In this document: positions 37,381 through 46,323 of the stretch, piece after piece
Layout of the letters: each line of letters begins with the position of its first letter
How positions within the stretch are numbered: the first letter of the stretch is position 1
Assembly: GCA_900556485.1 (NCBI GenBank)
Contig: USOX01000001.1
Location: 62,001-126,000, forward strand
Reading direction: 5' to 3'
Source of the DNA: an uncultured Dysgonomonas sp.
Lineage (GTDB): Bacteria; Bacteroidota; Bacteroidia; Bacteroidales; Dysgonomonadaceae
DNA: 64,000 nt
Notes under the pieces: model-generated
What the model was told of the DNA's origin: nothing
The model's input: the letters and a program-made list of their open reading frames with translations, nothing else
Database searches by the model: none
Made by a program: the position numbers and the translations under genes

Positions 37381-38391
37381 ATGGAATACAGACTAAATAA
37401 ATATATAAGTGGTTCGGGTTTTTGCTCACGGCGCGATGCTGATCGATTTATCGAAGAGGGAAAAGTAACTGTAAATGGTAAGCGTGCTGTGATAGGTATG
37501 CGTGTGCTTCCCGGACAAAAAGTAAAAGTAAATGGTGAGCTTATAGTTAACGATATTGAGCCTGTGTATATCGCTTTTAATAAGCCGGTGGGTATAGTAA
37601 GTACAACTGATCCGCAGGAGAGAGATAATATCATTAATTTTATAAGGCATGAGCAGCGTATATTTCCTATCGGGCGATTAGATAAAGATTCGCAAGGATT
37701 GATTCTGCTGACCAATGATGGAGATATTGTAAATAAAATATTGCGTGCGGGGAATAATCATAAGAAGGATTATCTGGTTAAGGTAAATAAACCAATAACA
37801 AAAGATTTTCTTACCCGTATGGCGCAGGGTGTACCTATTCTGGATAGGGTAACCCGTAGATGCGAGATCGTAGAAATTAACCCTTATATGTTTCAGATAT
37901 CGCTGATACAGGGATTGAACAGGCAGATAAGGCGCATGTGTGAATATTTTGATTATGAAGTGACTAAATTGGAGCGTATCCAGATAATGAATATCAAACT
38001 GGGTAGTCTCGGACAAGGAAACTGGAGAAATCTTACTGAATCGGAACTCGAAGGGTTGTTCGATATGCTTGAAGATTCGGAAAAAACAGCTCAAACGAAA
38101 AGGCCTTCGAATAGCAATAAAAGTTTCAATAAAGCGCTGGAAAAGGCTGACTTGAAAAAAGATTATCGTAAAGCAAGTAGTGTAGCAAAGTATACTAAAA
38201 AATCGGATAAACCTAAGGAAGCTTTTATTCCACAGGATGATGATGCAGGCGGTAAACCAAAACCAAGATCAAAAAAGAAACCTTCGAGTGGCTTGCGAGT
38301 AGGTAAGCAAAAGGTGGCTGCAAATAAGCCAAAGCCGCAACGAGGTAAGCCAACGAATAAGCCAGCGAATAAATCCACAAAAAAGAAATAA
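37381..38391 (+). CDS. rluF: RluF/RsuA-type rRNA pseudouridine synthase
   Basis: 336 residues. N-terminal S4 RNA-binding domain ([20 protein letters not shown]), the catalytic Asp in [18 protein letters not shown], and the family's [13 protein letters not shown] motif. Best match is RluF (23S rRNA pseudouridine 2604). A tail of about 100 residues after residue 235 is very rich in Lys, Ser, Pro and Asn, a common Bacteroidota extension probably for RNA contact. Confidence 0.9.
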   Translation: MEYRLNKYISGSGFCSRRDADRFIEEGKVTVNGKRAVIGMRVLPGQKVKVNGELIVNDIEPVYIAFNKPVGIVSTTDPQERDNIINFIRHEQRIFPIGRLDKDSQGLILLTNDGDIVNKILRAGNNHKKDYLVKVNKPITKDFLTRMAQGVPILDRVTRRCEIVEINPYMFQISLIQGLNRQIRRMCEYFDYEVTKLERIQIMNIKLGSLGQGNWRNLTESELEGLFDMLEDSEKTAQTKRPSNSNKSFNKALEKADLKKDYRKASSVAKYTKKSDKPKEAFIPQDDDAGGKPKPRSKKKPSSGLRVGKQKVAANKPKPQRGKPTNKPANKSTKKK

Positions 38392-38407
38392 AAGATTTTA
38401 ATTAATT

Positions 38408-39313
38408 ATGGCTTCATTAAAATCGTGGATATCGGCTTTACGTCCCCGTACTTTATTTCTGGCTGTAGCAACAGCTTTGTGTGGAAGTGGCATAGCATAT
38501 AGTACAGGCTACTTTAGTGTTCTTGTTTTTGTGCTTACATTATCTATTGCTACAATCTTACAGTTGTTGTCTAATATGGCGAACGACCTTGGTGATTATC
38601 AACATGGAACGGATATAACAGGGGAGAGGGTAGGGCCACAGCGTACAGTACAGAGTGGTGCTATAACTCCTGCTCAGATGAAAAGGGCGATAGGGGTTGC
38701 AATAGGTATGTCTGCTATTGTGGGAAGTCTGCTTGTTTATGTTGCTCTGCAATTTATGGAACTGAAATATATTCTGACCTTTTTGGGACTGGGAGCTGCC
38801 TGTATTGTAGCTGCAATAAAATATACAGCAGGAAAAAATCCTTATGGATATAAAGGATTGGGTGATATTTTTTCTTTTACATTTTTTGGATTAGTATCGG
38901 TTGTAGGTACTTATTTTCTGCATACTCATACATTAGATTTTATGCCGTGGTTGCCCGCTATTGGTTTAGGTCTTCTTACAGTTGCTGTATTGAACCTTAA
39001 TAATATGCGCGATCTGGAGAATGATAAAAAATCGGGTAAGATAACAATACCGGTTCGTATAGGTTTTCATAATGCAAAGATATATCATGGGTTGCTGACT
39101 TTTGGCGCTTTAGCCTGTTTCTTGGCTTACTCTTTGATATATGCTTCTTATTGGTATCAATATATTTATTTGTTGAGCTTTTTGATTTTTATTAAATTGT
39201 TGATAAATATTGTAAGGACTACGGAAAACCGTCTTTTAGACCCTTATCTGAAGTTTACTTCGATGGGGGCTTTTGTACTATCAGTGTGTTTTTGTATTTG
39301 CATTAATCTATGA
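38408..39313 (+). CDS. menA: 1,4-dihydroxy-2-naphthoate polyprenyltransferase MenA
   Basis: 301 residues, about eight transmembrane helices. The two UbiA-family Asp-rich motifs are NDLGDYQHGTD and NNMRDLENDKKSG. It attaches the prenyl chain in menaquinone synthesis, in keeping with an anaerobic or facultative life. The next gene starts in its stop codon (ATGA at 39310-39313). No other men genes are adjacent. Confidence 0.94.
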   Translation: MASLKSWISALRPRTLFLAVATALCGSGIAYSTGYFSVLVFVLTLSIATILQLLSNMANDLGDYQHGTDITGERVGPQRTVQSGAITPAQMKRAIGVAIGMSAIVGSLLVYVALQFMELKYILTFLGLGAACIVAAIKYTAGKNPYGYKGLGDIFSFTFFGLVSVVGTYFLHTHTLDFMPWLPAIGLGLLTVAVLNLNNMRDLENDKKSGKITIPVRIGFHNAKIYHGLLTFGALACFLAYSLIYASYWYQYIYLLSFLIFIKLLINIVRTTENRLLDPYLKFTSMGAFVLSVCFCICINL

Positions 39314-39804
39314 AGAAAATTGGACTACTTTCAGATACTCATAGTTGGTGGGATGAAAAGTATGAAAAATATTTTGCTACTTGTGACGAAATATGGCATG
39401 CCGGCGATATTGGCTCTATGGATTTGGCTCTTCGTTTCGAAGCGTTGGGCAAGCCATTTCGTGCGGTGTATGGCAATATAGATGATAGTAAAGTGAGAGC
39501 AGCATATCCTGAGTTTTTGCGTTTTGTAATAGAAGGAGTGGATGTGCTTATGACTCATATAGGAGGTTATCCGGGAAAGTATGATCCAAAGGTGCGTTCT
39601 ATTTTGTTTGGTAACCCTCCAAAGCTTTTTATAACAGGTCACTCTCATATATTGAAGGTGATGTTTGATAAAAAGTTGAACTGTTTGCATATTAATCCGG
39701 GGGCGGCTGGTAAATATGGATTTCATAGGGTTAGAACATTAGTTCGCTTTAATGTAGATACAGGAAATATTTCGGATTTGGAGGTTATAGAATTAAATGA
39801 TTGA
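39310..39804 (+). CDS. YfcE/MJ0936-type metallophosphoesterase
   Basis: 164 residues. Metal-binding motifs of the calcineurin-like fold: LLSDTHSWW (DxH), HAGDIG (GD), VYGNID (GNxD), MTHIGG, and TGHSH. Family members hydrolyse phosphodiesters in vitro; the physiological substrate is unknown. Translationally coupled to menA. Confidence 0.93.
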   Translation: MKKIGLLSDTHSWWDEKYEKYFATCDEIWHAGDIGSMDLALRFEALGKPFRAVYGNIDDSKVRAAYPEFLRFVIEGVDVLMTHIGGYPGKYDPKVRSILFGNPPKLFITGHSHILKVMFDKKLNCLHINPGAAGKYGFHRVRTLVRFNVDTGNISDLEVIELND

Positions 39805-39887
39805 TTATTCTTTATCTATGTGTTATTAGTTACAAGTTACTTTGCTCAATGGGCAGTTACGAGTTACAAGAAAGAAAAAAGTTACAA

Positions 39888-39927
39888 TGAAAAAGTATAC
39901 AAAAAGTGTCACTTTTGTCACTTTTTG
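39888..39927 (+). repeat. Dispersed 40-bp repeat, copy 2
   Basis: Identical to 11325-11364. Here it is preceded by GTTACAA and by several GTTAC/GTTACAAG motifs (39829-39886) and ends 22 nt before the acyltransferase start codon, so it lies in the 5' leader of that gene. Confidence 0.85.
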
Positions 39928-39949
39928 CTATTTCAAAGAATGTATAAAT

Positions 39950-40786
39950 ATGAAAGAGAAGCTATTAAGTAAAGATGATATCCGTAAGATGAGCCCTGTA
40001 TTTCGGGGCCCATTGGGAAATTTACTAATAAACTTTGGCATGTGGTTTACCGGAATGAATAAAGTAAACCGTATTTATGATGCATCGAAACAATATGAGG
40101 GTGTAGAGTTTTGTAAACACCTGCTAAAAGATGTGGGTGTAAATATTGTGGTAGAGAATATCGAAGTACTAAAGCAATATGAAGGCAAAGCATTTGTAAC
40201 AGTATCGAATCATGCTTATGGTCATATTGATGGTATAGCAGCAATAGCTACTGTAGGAGAAGTGCGTCCTGATTATAAAATGATGGTCAATTTTATTCTG
40301 GGAATGATAGATACAATGGCGATGAACTTTATTGCTGTTAATCCTTTTCAGAGTGGAAAGATAGCCAGTAAATCGAGTTTTGAGGGTATAAAACAATCTA
40401 TAGACCATCTTAAGAATGGGCATCCATTAGGTTTCTTTCCGGCAGGTGCTGTATCCAAGACAAAAGTCAGAAACTTTAGAATGGTGGTTGAAGACCGGGA
40501 ATGGCAAGAGCCTGTGCTTAAGCTTATGAAGAAAGCAAAAGTGCCTATTATCCCGATGTATTTTAGTGGAAAAAATTCATGGTTTTTTAATTTCCTCGAT
40601 TTGGTGAATTGGAGGCTACGTTCCTTGCGGTTGGGACATGAGGTATATAACAAAAAGGGCAAAACTATTTATATTCGTTTTGGCGAGCCTATTTTACCTG
40701 AGGAACAAGCAAAATATACAGATATAAAAGAATATGGAGAATTTCTTAAAGATAAAACTTATGCTTTGGCAAAATCGACGGATTAG
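39950..40786 (+). CDS. 1-acyl-sn-glycerol-3-phosphate acyltransferase-like protein
   Basis: 278 residues from the ATG at 39950 (MKEKLLSKDDIRKM); the open frame from 39842 reads through the dispersed repeat and is rejected. The acyltransferase motif is VSNHAYGHIDG, and FFPAGAVSK and PIIPMYFSGKN correspond to the later PlsC-type motifs. Sequence layout is that of hemolysin-type lysophospholipid acyltransferases. Likely role: membrane phospholipid or ornithine-lipid synthesis. Convergent with the DUF4419 gene, 4 nt apart. Confidence 0.85.
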   Translation: MKEKLLSKDDIRKMSPVFRGPLGNLLINFGMWFTGMNKVNRIYDASKQYEGVEFCKHLLKDVGVNIVVENIEVLKQYEGKAFVTVSNHAYGHIDGIAAIATVGEVRPDYKMMVNFILGMIDTMAMNFIAVNPFQSGKIASKSSFEGIKQSIDHLKNGHPLGFFPAGAVSKTKVRNFRMVVEDREWQEPVLKLMKKAKVPIIPMYFSGKNSWFFNFLDLVNWRLRSLRLGHEVYNKKGKTIYIRFGEPILPEEQAKYTDIKEYGEFLKDKTYALAKSTD

Positions 40787-40790
40787 GAAA

Positions 40791-41861
40791 TTATTCTTCT
40801 CCCACTCTGTTGATAGCCCAGCCGATTTCTGGTTTTAAGTTGAAAGTTCCCGGAGTTTGTTTTAAACCCATGAATCCAGACCAGAATTCCATCTTTAGGC
40901 TTTTGATGATGGTTGTTTCATTTGATCTGATTTCAAGGATAAAAGGTGTCCTTGTTATTTCGTCTGGTAATTCTCCGATGCTTTTTATAGTTTTCAAGTT
41001 CATTCTTTTTCTGGAAGATGAATAAGGATAGAATTTGAGAAGCCATCCATCTATATCGGTTAATGAACCATAGAAACCTTCGGAGTGGTAACGAACCATC
41101 TTCATCCAGAAATTTTTGTCAAATTTGCCTGACTTGGTATTGATTATTTCTTTTATGATTGGTTTTAGTTCTGATGTCCACCATTCAAGATCGTATTGGG
41201 ATATATAGTCGAGTTTGTCTAATATCTTTTGCCAGTCTTCAATTGTACCTTCAATAGTGACTTCGGGGATACCACAACCTACCATGGTAACTTTATATTT
41301 GAAATAAGCTTTAACTGATTCCATTATTGTGATTTGGCTTGCGATAAGGCTTGAAGGGGTGGTAGTAGAAAAGTCGGCAGCAAGAGCAGTTGTTAATTCT
41401 TTGCCTGTATAATTTCCTATTTGTTCAACGAATTCGGGGAAAATAGTTTCCCAGGGGAAATCGGAGATAGCTCCTGATTCTACATTTCGTGTGACTGTGA
41501 GTGTTGTTTGCCCTTCGAAATTGATGAATTTGTTTCGTAGGCTTCTGGCATTATTATTAACATGTTGGGAGAATCCCTGGCAAATAAGCAGCCATATAAT
41601 ATCGGGGCTGATTGTTACAGGACGGTGTTCTTTGTATGCTTTCAAAAAACCTCCTAACACAGGATGCGTACCTTCGAAAACAAGATCATCAGTAACAGAT
41701 ATTTTAATAATATCTTGTTCGATTCTTCCATATAGGGATTTGGGAGAAACAGTGGGTAACAAGCCTTGCGGACTTGAGAGTTTCTCTATTTTATAGGTGT
41801 TTTGAGCTTCTACTGCTAAATAACTGAAAAGGAAAAAGATTATAGGTAACAAGCTTTTCAT
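40791..41861 (-). CDS. DUF4419 domain-containing exported protein
   Basis: 356 residues with a signal peptide (LLPIIFFLFSYLAVEAQ). The DUF4419 phrases are clear: HPVLGGFLKAYKEHRPVTIS, PDIIWLLICQGFSQHV and the Trp-rich LEWWTSELKPIIKEI. Function unknown; the family is patchy in bacteria and fungi. Monocistronic with a perfect promoter at 41883-41913. Confidence 0.88.
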   Translation of the reverse strand: MKSLLPIIFFLFSYLAVEAQNTYKIEKLSSPQGLLPTVSPKSLYGRIEQDIIKISVTDDLVFEGTHPVLGGFLKAYKEHRPVTISPDIIWLLICQGFSQHVNNNARSLRNKFINFEGQTTLTVTRNVESGAISDFPWETIFPEFVEQIGNYTGKELTTALAADFSTTTPSSLIASQITIMESVKAYFKYKVTMVGCGIPEVTIEGTIEDWQKILDKLDYISQYDLEWWTSELKPIIKEIINTKSGKFDKNFWMKMVRYHSEGFYGSLTDIDGWLLKFYPYSSSRKRMNLKTIKSIGELPDEITRTPFILEIRSNETTIIKSLKMEFWSGFMGLKQTPGTFNLKPEIGWAINRVGEE

Positions 41862-41882
41862 ATAATTCTAGGCTAATTTCCT

Positions 41883-41913
41883 CAAATATAATGAATTTTA
41901 ACAAAATTGCAAA
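41883..41913 (-). promoter_or_regulatory. Promoter of the DUF4419 gene
   Basis: Minus strand: TTTG (41910-41913), 19-nt spacer, TATATTTG (41883-41890). 22 nt from the start codon. Confidence 0.75.
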
Positions 41914-41938
41914 ATTTTGAAATCTTTATCAGAAAGAC

Positions 41939-41972
41939 TGACAAAACAGGAATAAAATATGTAATTTTGTCA
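41939..41972 (+). promoter_or_regulatory. -7 box with inverted repeat upstream of the sigma-54 regulator gene
   Basis: TAATTTTG (41962-41969) matches the -7 consensus; it is embedded in an inverted repeat TGACAAAA (41939-41946)/TTTTGTCA (41965-41972). The repeat spans the -33 to -7 interval, so it could be an operator. No good -33 element is seen. Confidence 0.45.
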
Positions 41973-42036
41973 GGCTTTGTTAAACATTACGGTAAAAGAC
42001 CTTGTTTAGGTAAACGTAATCAGTAATTATAATAAT

Positions 42037-43308
42037 ATGGCAAAACCAGATATACAACAAGTAAAACAACGCTTCGGTATTATAGGGAATAGTCCCGACC
42101 TAAACCGGGCTATAGATATAGCTCTCCAAGTAGCCCCGACGGATATGTCGGTTTTGGTGACGGGAGAGAGTGGCGTAGGTAAAGAAAACTTTCCTCAGAT
42201 AATACACCAGTTTAGTCATCGGAAACATGGAGCATATATAGCAGTAAACTGTGGATCGATACCGGAAGGAACTATTGATTCGGAATTGTTTGGGCACGAG
42301 AAAGGATCTTTTACAGGAGCTACAGGTGAACGCAAAGGATATTTTGAAGTTGCTAATGGAGGTACATTATTTTTGGATGAAGTAGGGGAGTTACCTCTTT
42401 CTACACAAGCCCGTCTGTTGCGTGTGCTCGAAACAGGTGAATTTATTAAAGTAGGTTCGTCTAAAGTAGAAAAAACAGATGTGCGTGTAGTTGCTGCCAC
42501 CAATCTGGATATGATAACAGCTACCCGTAATGGCCGTTTTAGAGAAGATTTGTATTATCGTCTCAATACTGTACCAATTCGTATTCCGGCTTTGAGGGAG
42601 AGGAAAGATGATATACCTCTTTTGTTTCGTAAGTTTGCGAGTGATTGTGCGGAGAAATATAGCATGCCAGCTGTTTCTTTGACTGATGAGGCAAGGCAAG
42701 TATTGAAAGAGTATTATTGGCCGGGGAATATCCGCCAGCTTAAAAATATAACAGAGCAAATCTCTATAATAGAGCAAACAAGAGAAATTTCGGCAGATAT
42801 TCTGAAAATGTACCTTCCTGCTAACGAAGTTGGATTGGTTCCTGTGAGCAGTTTGAATAGTAGTGATCAGAAAACGTTTAATAATGAACGTGAGATACTT
42901 TATCAGGTGCTATTTGATATGAAAAAGGATATGACTGACTTGAAACGTATCGTACATGATATTGTCGCAGGCAACTTGAAAGCGTCTGATATAATGACGC
43001 CTCCGGTTGTTGAAAAAATGGATGCTCTGACGCCTGTCGTTGTTAATGCAACAAGTGAACGGTCTTCTGTTTTGCCAGTAAAGGAGGAAGCGCATCCTAT
43101 AATAACATCTGATATCTCAGATGTAGATGTTATTGACGCACGCGATTATGAGGAAGAAACATTATCGTTACAAGATGTAGAAAAAGATATGATAATAAAG
43201 GCGCTTGAACGCCATAACGGAAAACGAAAGAATGCGGCTCAGGATTTGAAAATATCTGAACGTACATTATATCGCAAAATAAAAGAATATAATTTGGAAA
43301 ACCTATGA
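42037..43308 (+). CDS. Sigma-54-interacting AAA+ transcriptional regulator
   Basis: 423 residues with no receiver or sensor domain before the AAA+ core. Walker A GESGVGKE (about 47-54), the sigma-54 contact loop GSFTGA, Walker B GGTLFLDEVGE, and the arginine-finger region RFREDLYYRLN are intact. A linker of about 90 residues leads to a Fis-type HTH at the C-terminus (KRKNAAQDLKISERTLYRKI). It would activate RpoN promoters; how it is switched on is not visible. It overlaps lptE by 4 nt (ATGA). Confidence 0.93.
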   Translation: MAKPDIQQVKQRFGIIGNSPDLNRAIDIALQVAPTDMSVLVTGESGVGKENFPQIIHQFSHRKHGAYIAVNCGSIPEGTIDSELFGHEKGSFTGATGERKGYFEVANGGTLFLDEVGELPLSTQARLLRVLETGEFIKVGSSKVEKTDVRVVAATNLDMITATRNGRFREDLYYRLNTVPIRIPALRERKDDIPLLFRKFASDCAEKYSMPAVSLTDEARQVLKEYYWPGNIRQLKNITEQISIIEQTREISADILKMYLPANEVGLVPVSSLNSSDQKTFNNEREILYQVLFDMKKDMTDLKRIVHDIVAGNLKASDIMTPPVVEKMDALTPVVVNATSERSSVLPVKEEAHPIITSDISDVDVIDARDYEEETLSLQDVEKDMIIKALERHNGKRKNAAQDLKISERTLYRKIKEYNLENL

Positions 43309-43808
43309 AGAAAATACTTTCTTTACTGCTAATATCCCTTCTTATTGTAGGCTGTACTGTATCCTATAAGTTTAATGGGGCATCTATTAATTATGAAGAA
43401 ACTCCTGATATAGATATCCGTGACTTTCAGAATCAGGCGCCACTAGTCTATCCTCAGTTGGCTCAGGTTTTCAACGAAAAAATGAAAGATGTCTTTACTC
43501 GTAATACAAAGCTGAGGTTTACAACTGTTAATCCATCTTTGGAAATAGAAGGAGAAATTGTAAGATATGATCTAACTCCACTGTCAGTGAAGGAAGATAA
43601 CTTCTCTTCTCAAACCCGCTTGACTATGGCTGTGAAGTTCCGCTATCAGAATAACAAGAATCCTAAAGATGATAAAGAAGAAACAATATCTGCGTATCGC
43701 GACTTTGATAGCAGCAAGATGCTTACCGAGGTGCAGGATGAACTGATAAAACAGCTTACCGAAGATATCGTAGATCAGATATTTAATGCGACTATGTCTA
43801 ATTGGTAG
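43305..43808 (+). CDS. lptE: LptE-like LPS-assembly lipoprotein
   Basis: 167 residues, lipobox Cys17 (LLIVGC). The sequence (YKFNGASINYEETPDIDIRD, then LRFTTVNPSLEIEGEIVRYD) matches the Bacteroidota LptE family, the plug of the LptD translocon in the outer membrane. Placement between the sigma-54 regulator and secG is typical. Confidence 0.9.
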   Translation: MKKILSLLLISLLIVGCTVSYKFNGASINYEETPDIDIRDFQNQAPLVYPQLAQVFNEKMKDVFTRNTKLRFTTVNPSLEIEGEIVRYDLTPLSVKEDNFSSQTRLTMAVKFRYQNNKNPKDDKEETISAYRDFDSSKMLTEVQDELIKQLTEDIVDQIFNATMSNW

Positions 43809-43817
43809 GCTTCGGAA

Positions 43818-44588
43818 ATGGATATACAGGAACTTTACCAGCTAATAAAAAAAGATAAATCCCCAGATATAGAGGATGTTGAATCCTTGGGCAAATTGGT
43901 AGAAGAATATCCTTATTTTCAGGCTGCTATATTTGCATATCTTAAGGCAGTATATATGCATAAGAGCATTGCGTTTAAGGATGAATTAACAAAGTTCAGT
44001 ATATTTATCAATGATCGTAGGGCATTGTTTTATTATATATTTAGTGAGGAATATGACCTCTTCTTTAAAGAGACAGGAAAAACAGAGGTTGCAGAAGATA
44101 AGACAAGCTTGTTACTAGATGCCTTCTTTGAATCGAAAGGGAATGATGAGAATTCCGCTCTAGGTCTGGAATACAGCATATCTCATTCAAGTATGGCTAC
44201 TACTGATTATTTTACTTATATAGAGGCTATATCTTCTGCTGAAAGTGGCTTGAATGAGGAGAAAGAATCAGCAACGCTAAAACATCAGGATATAATAGAC
44301 TCCTTTATTAATAAATCGGAAGAGGAAGGGATTCGTATTTATGCAGATGAAGAGAAGATGGATAATGCTTCGGCTCCCGATTTAGAAACAGATGATGAGC
44401 TTGAAGAAGATATCTTTTTCACTGAAACTCTGGCTAAAATATATGTGAAACAAAAGAAGTATGAGAAGGCATACAAAATAATTAAACACTTAAGTTTGAA
44501 TTATCCGAAAAAAAATATTTACTTTGCAGACCAATTGAGTTTTCTTGAAAAATTGATTATAAATTCGAAACATAAAGATACAAAATGA
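43818..44588 (+). CDS. Hypothetical protein with a C-terminal TPR-like helix pair
   Basis: 256 residues, acidic, no signal peptide or TM segment. The C-terminal 50 residues (FFTETLAKIYVKQKKYEKAY) look like one TPR unit; the rest is helical with no recognised domain. It is fixed between lptE and secG in Bacteroidales and overlaps secG by 4 nt (ATGA at 44585-44588). Function unknown. Confidence 0.78.
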   Translation: MDIQELYQLIKKDKSPDIEDVESLGKLVEEYPYFQAAIFAYLKAVYMHKSIAFKDELTKFSIFINDRRALFYYIFSEEYDLFFKETGKTEVAEDKTSLLLDAFFESKGNDENSALGLEYSISHSSMATTDYFTYIEAISSAESGLNEEKESATLKHQDIIDSFINKSEEEGIRIYADEEKMDNASAPDLETDDELEEDIFFTETLAKIYVKQKKYEKAYKIIKHLSLNYPKKNIYFADQLSFLEKLIINSKHKDTK

Positions 44589-44953
44589 TTACTCTTATTA
44601 CTGTATTAATTGTAATTGCAGCAATTGCTTTAATATTGATAGTTCTTGTGCAGAACTCTAAAGGAGGAGGCCTGTCTTCAGGCTTTTCTTCATCGAATGC
44701 CGTAATGGGTGTTCGCAAAACAACAGATTTTGTGGAAAAAGCAACCTGGGGCCTTGCTGGTTTTATCATGGTGTTAAGTATTGTCTGCGTGATGATAACA
44801 CCTAAAAACAGAGTTGATAACTCAGCACCGGTAGTAGGAGCACCTCCAGTACAAAATACTACAGCACCGGATATGTCTACAACATTACCAGCGACTACTC
44901 TTCCGGCTACAACACCTCCTGCAGGAGAACAACCAGAAGCACCGGCTAATTAA
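44585..44953 (+). CDS. secG: Preprotein translocase subunit SecG
   Basis: 122 residues. Two transmembrane helices (LITVLIVIAAIALILIVLVQ and ATWGLAGFIMVLSIVCVMI) flank the conserved cytoplasmic loop NSKGGGLSSGF. The Thr/Pro/Ala-rich C-terminal extension (about 85-122) is usual in Bacteroidota. Last gene of the sigma-54 regulator-lptE-hypothetical-secG unit; terminator follows at 44983. Confidence 0.92.
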   Translation: MITLITVLIVIAAIALILIVLVQNSKGGGLSSGFSSSNAVMGVRKTTDFVEKATWGLAGFIMVLSIVCVMITPKNRVDNSAPVVGAPPVQNTTAPDMSTTLPATTLPATTPPAGEQPEAPAN

Positions 44954-44982
44954 TAAGCGAGACTTCTGATTTAAAATATAGA

Positions 44983-45018
44983 GAAAGGCTCTTCGGGTAA
45001 CCGGAGAGCTTTCTTTTT
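44983..45018. terminator. Terminator between secG and the convergent HSDR_N gene
   Basis: Stem GAAAG-CTCTTCGG with CCGGAGAG-CTTTC (44983-44996 and 45001-45013, one bulged G), GTAA loop, then TTTTT on the plus strand. Confidence 0.85.
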
Positions 45019-45020
45019 AT

Positions 45021-45470
45021 TTATAGATCTGTATATGATGGTATATCGGGGAGGTATTCGAATGTTTGTGAAGTATAGTCCATCTTACAACAGTAATGGT
45101 TTAGTCCATTGGAAACAATAAGGTATTTAACCTTGAGCACAATATTGTATCTGATAATCTGATCGAAAACAGCTTGAGTGATTTCTATATCAGGGGCTTT
45201 GTATTCTACAATGACTATGGGGGATGCACCTCTGTTGTATATAACGGAATCGCACCGTTTAACTAAACCGTTAAGGTTTATCTGTATCTCATTTGCTATT
45301 AAAGAGGGAGGATAACCTTTCTCCGATATAAGGTAATTGACAAAATGTTGGCGTACCCATTCTTCGGGAGTGAGGGCAACATATTTGCGCCTTAAAGCGT
45401 CAAAAACAGTTAATTTACCTTCAGCTTTTTTTACATTTATATCGAAAGGGGGTAGATTTAGCTTTAACAT
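45021..45470 (-). CDS. Orphan type I restriction R-subunit N-terminal (HSDR_N-like) protein
   Basis: 149 residues from the ATG at 45470 (MLKLNLPPFD); a TTG five codons upstream is less likely. The nuclease-type core is seen in LVKRCDSVIYNRGASPIVIV and EYKAPDIEITQ (the D...E-x-K of PD-(D/E)XK enzymes). There is no helicase domain or hsdM/hsdS nearby, so it is a stand-alone domain that recurs at this locus in Bacteroidota. Its role is unknown. Confidence 0.85.
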   Translation of the reverse strand: MLKLNLPPFDINVKKAEGKLTVFDALRRKYVALTPEEWVRQHFVNYLISEKGYPPSLIANEIQINLNGLVKRCDSVIYNRGASPIVIVEYKAPDIEITQAVFDQIIRYNIVLKVKYLIVSNGLNHYCCKMDYTSQTFEYLPDIPSYTDL

Positions 45471-45529
45471 TATTACCTTTGCCAATTAAGTAAAACAAAA
45501 GAGAAATTATACTTGTTCTAAGTATAAAA

Positions 45530-45560
45530 CAAAAGTAGGATTAATATGAAAACGAAACAA
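45530..45560 (-). promoter_or_regulatory. Promoter of the HSDR_N gene, overlapping the amn start
   Basis: Minus strand: TTG (45558-45560), 20-nt spacer, TACTTTTG (45530-45537). It overlaps the first codons of the divergent AMP nucleosidase gene. Confidence 0.6.
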
Positions 45561-46319
45561 GAAATTGTTGAAAACTGGCTTCCCCGTTATACAAAGAGGC
45601 CATTAGATCAATTCTCCAAATATATATTGCTAACTAACTTTGCTAAATATGTAGAGGTTTTTGCTAAACATTTCAATGTTCCTATTGTGGGACTGGATGG
45701 TAATATGCCTAATGCATCGGCAGCAGGTGTTACTATTATCAATTTTGGAATGGGGAGTGCAAATGCCGCTACAATCATGGACTTGCTAAGTGCTATTGGA
45801 CCAGAGGCAGTCTTGTTTTTAGGGAAATGTGGAGGGATAAAGAAACATAATAATTTAGGAGACTATATTCTTCCAATTGCAGCAATCAGAGGTGAAGGTA
45901 CTTCTAATGATTATATGCCTGCAGAAGTTCCATCATTACCGGCTTTCAGCCTTTTAAGGTCTGTGTCTTCTACTATCCGCAATCATAACAGGGATTATTG
46001 GACCGGTACAGTGTATACTACTAACAGGCGGGTATGGGAATATGATGATCACTTTAAGGAATACTTACGGAGGATACGGACCATGGCAGTAGATATGGAG
46101 ACAGCTACTCTGTTTACATGTGGTTTTGCAAATCAGATTCCAACAGGAGCTTTACTCTTGGTATCCGATCAGCCAATGATTTCGGAAGGAGTTAAAACCG
46201 AAAAGAGCGATAACCTGGTGACAACGAATTTTGTAGATGAGCACGTGATGATAGGTATAGAGGCTCTTACTACTCTTATTAATAATGGTCAGACAGTAAA
46301 ACATCTACGTTTCGAATAA
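45546..46319 (+). CDS. amn: AMP nucleosidase (phosphorylase-superfamily, short form)
   Basis: 257 residues. MTAP/PNP-superfamily signatures: NFGMGSANAATIMDLLSAI, VLFLGKCGGIK and AVDMETATLFTCGF. The short form without the extra N-terminal domain is the one found in Bacteroidota; it splits AMP to adenine and ribose 5-phosphate. Located 4 nt before holA. Confidence 0.9.
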   Translation: MKTKQEIVENWLPRYTKRPLDQFSKYILLTNFAKYVEVFAKHFNVPIVGLDGNMPNASAAGVTIINFGMGSANAATIMDLLSAIGPEAVLFLGKCGGIKKHNNLGDYILPIAAIRGEGTSNDYMPAEVPSLPAFSLLRSVSSTIRNHNRDYWTGTVYTTNRRVWEYDDHFKEYLRRIRTMAVDMETATLFTCGFANQIPTGALLLVSDQPMISEGVKTEKSDNLVTTNFVDEHVMIGIEALTTLINNGQTVKHLRFE

Positions 46320-46323
46320 GAAT

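Noticed and set aside
39842..39949. Long N-terminus for the acyltransferase
   Set aside because: It is the translated dispersed repeat and leader; the homology starts after 39950.
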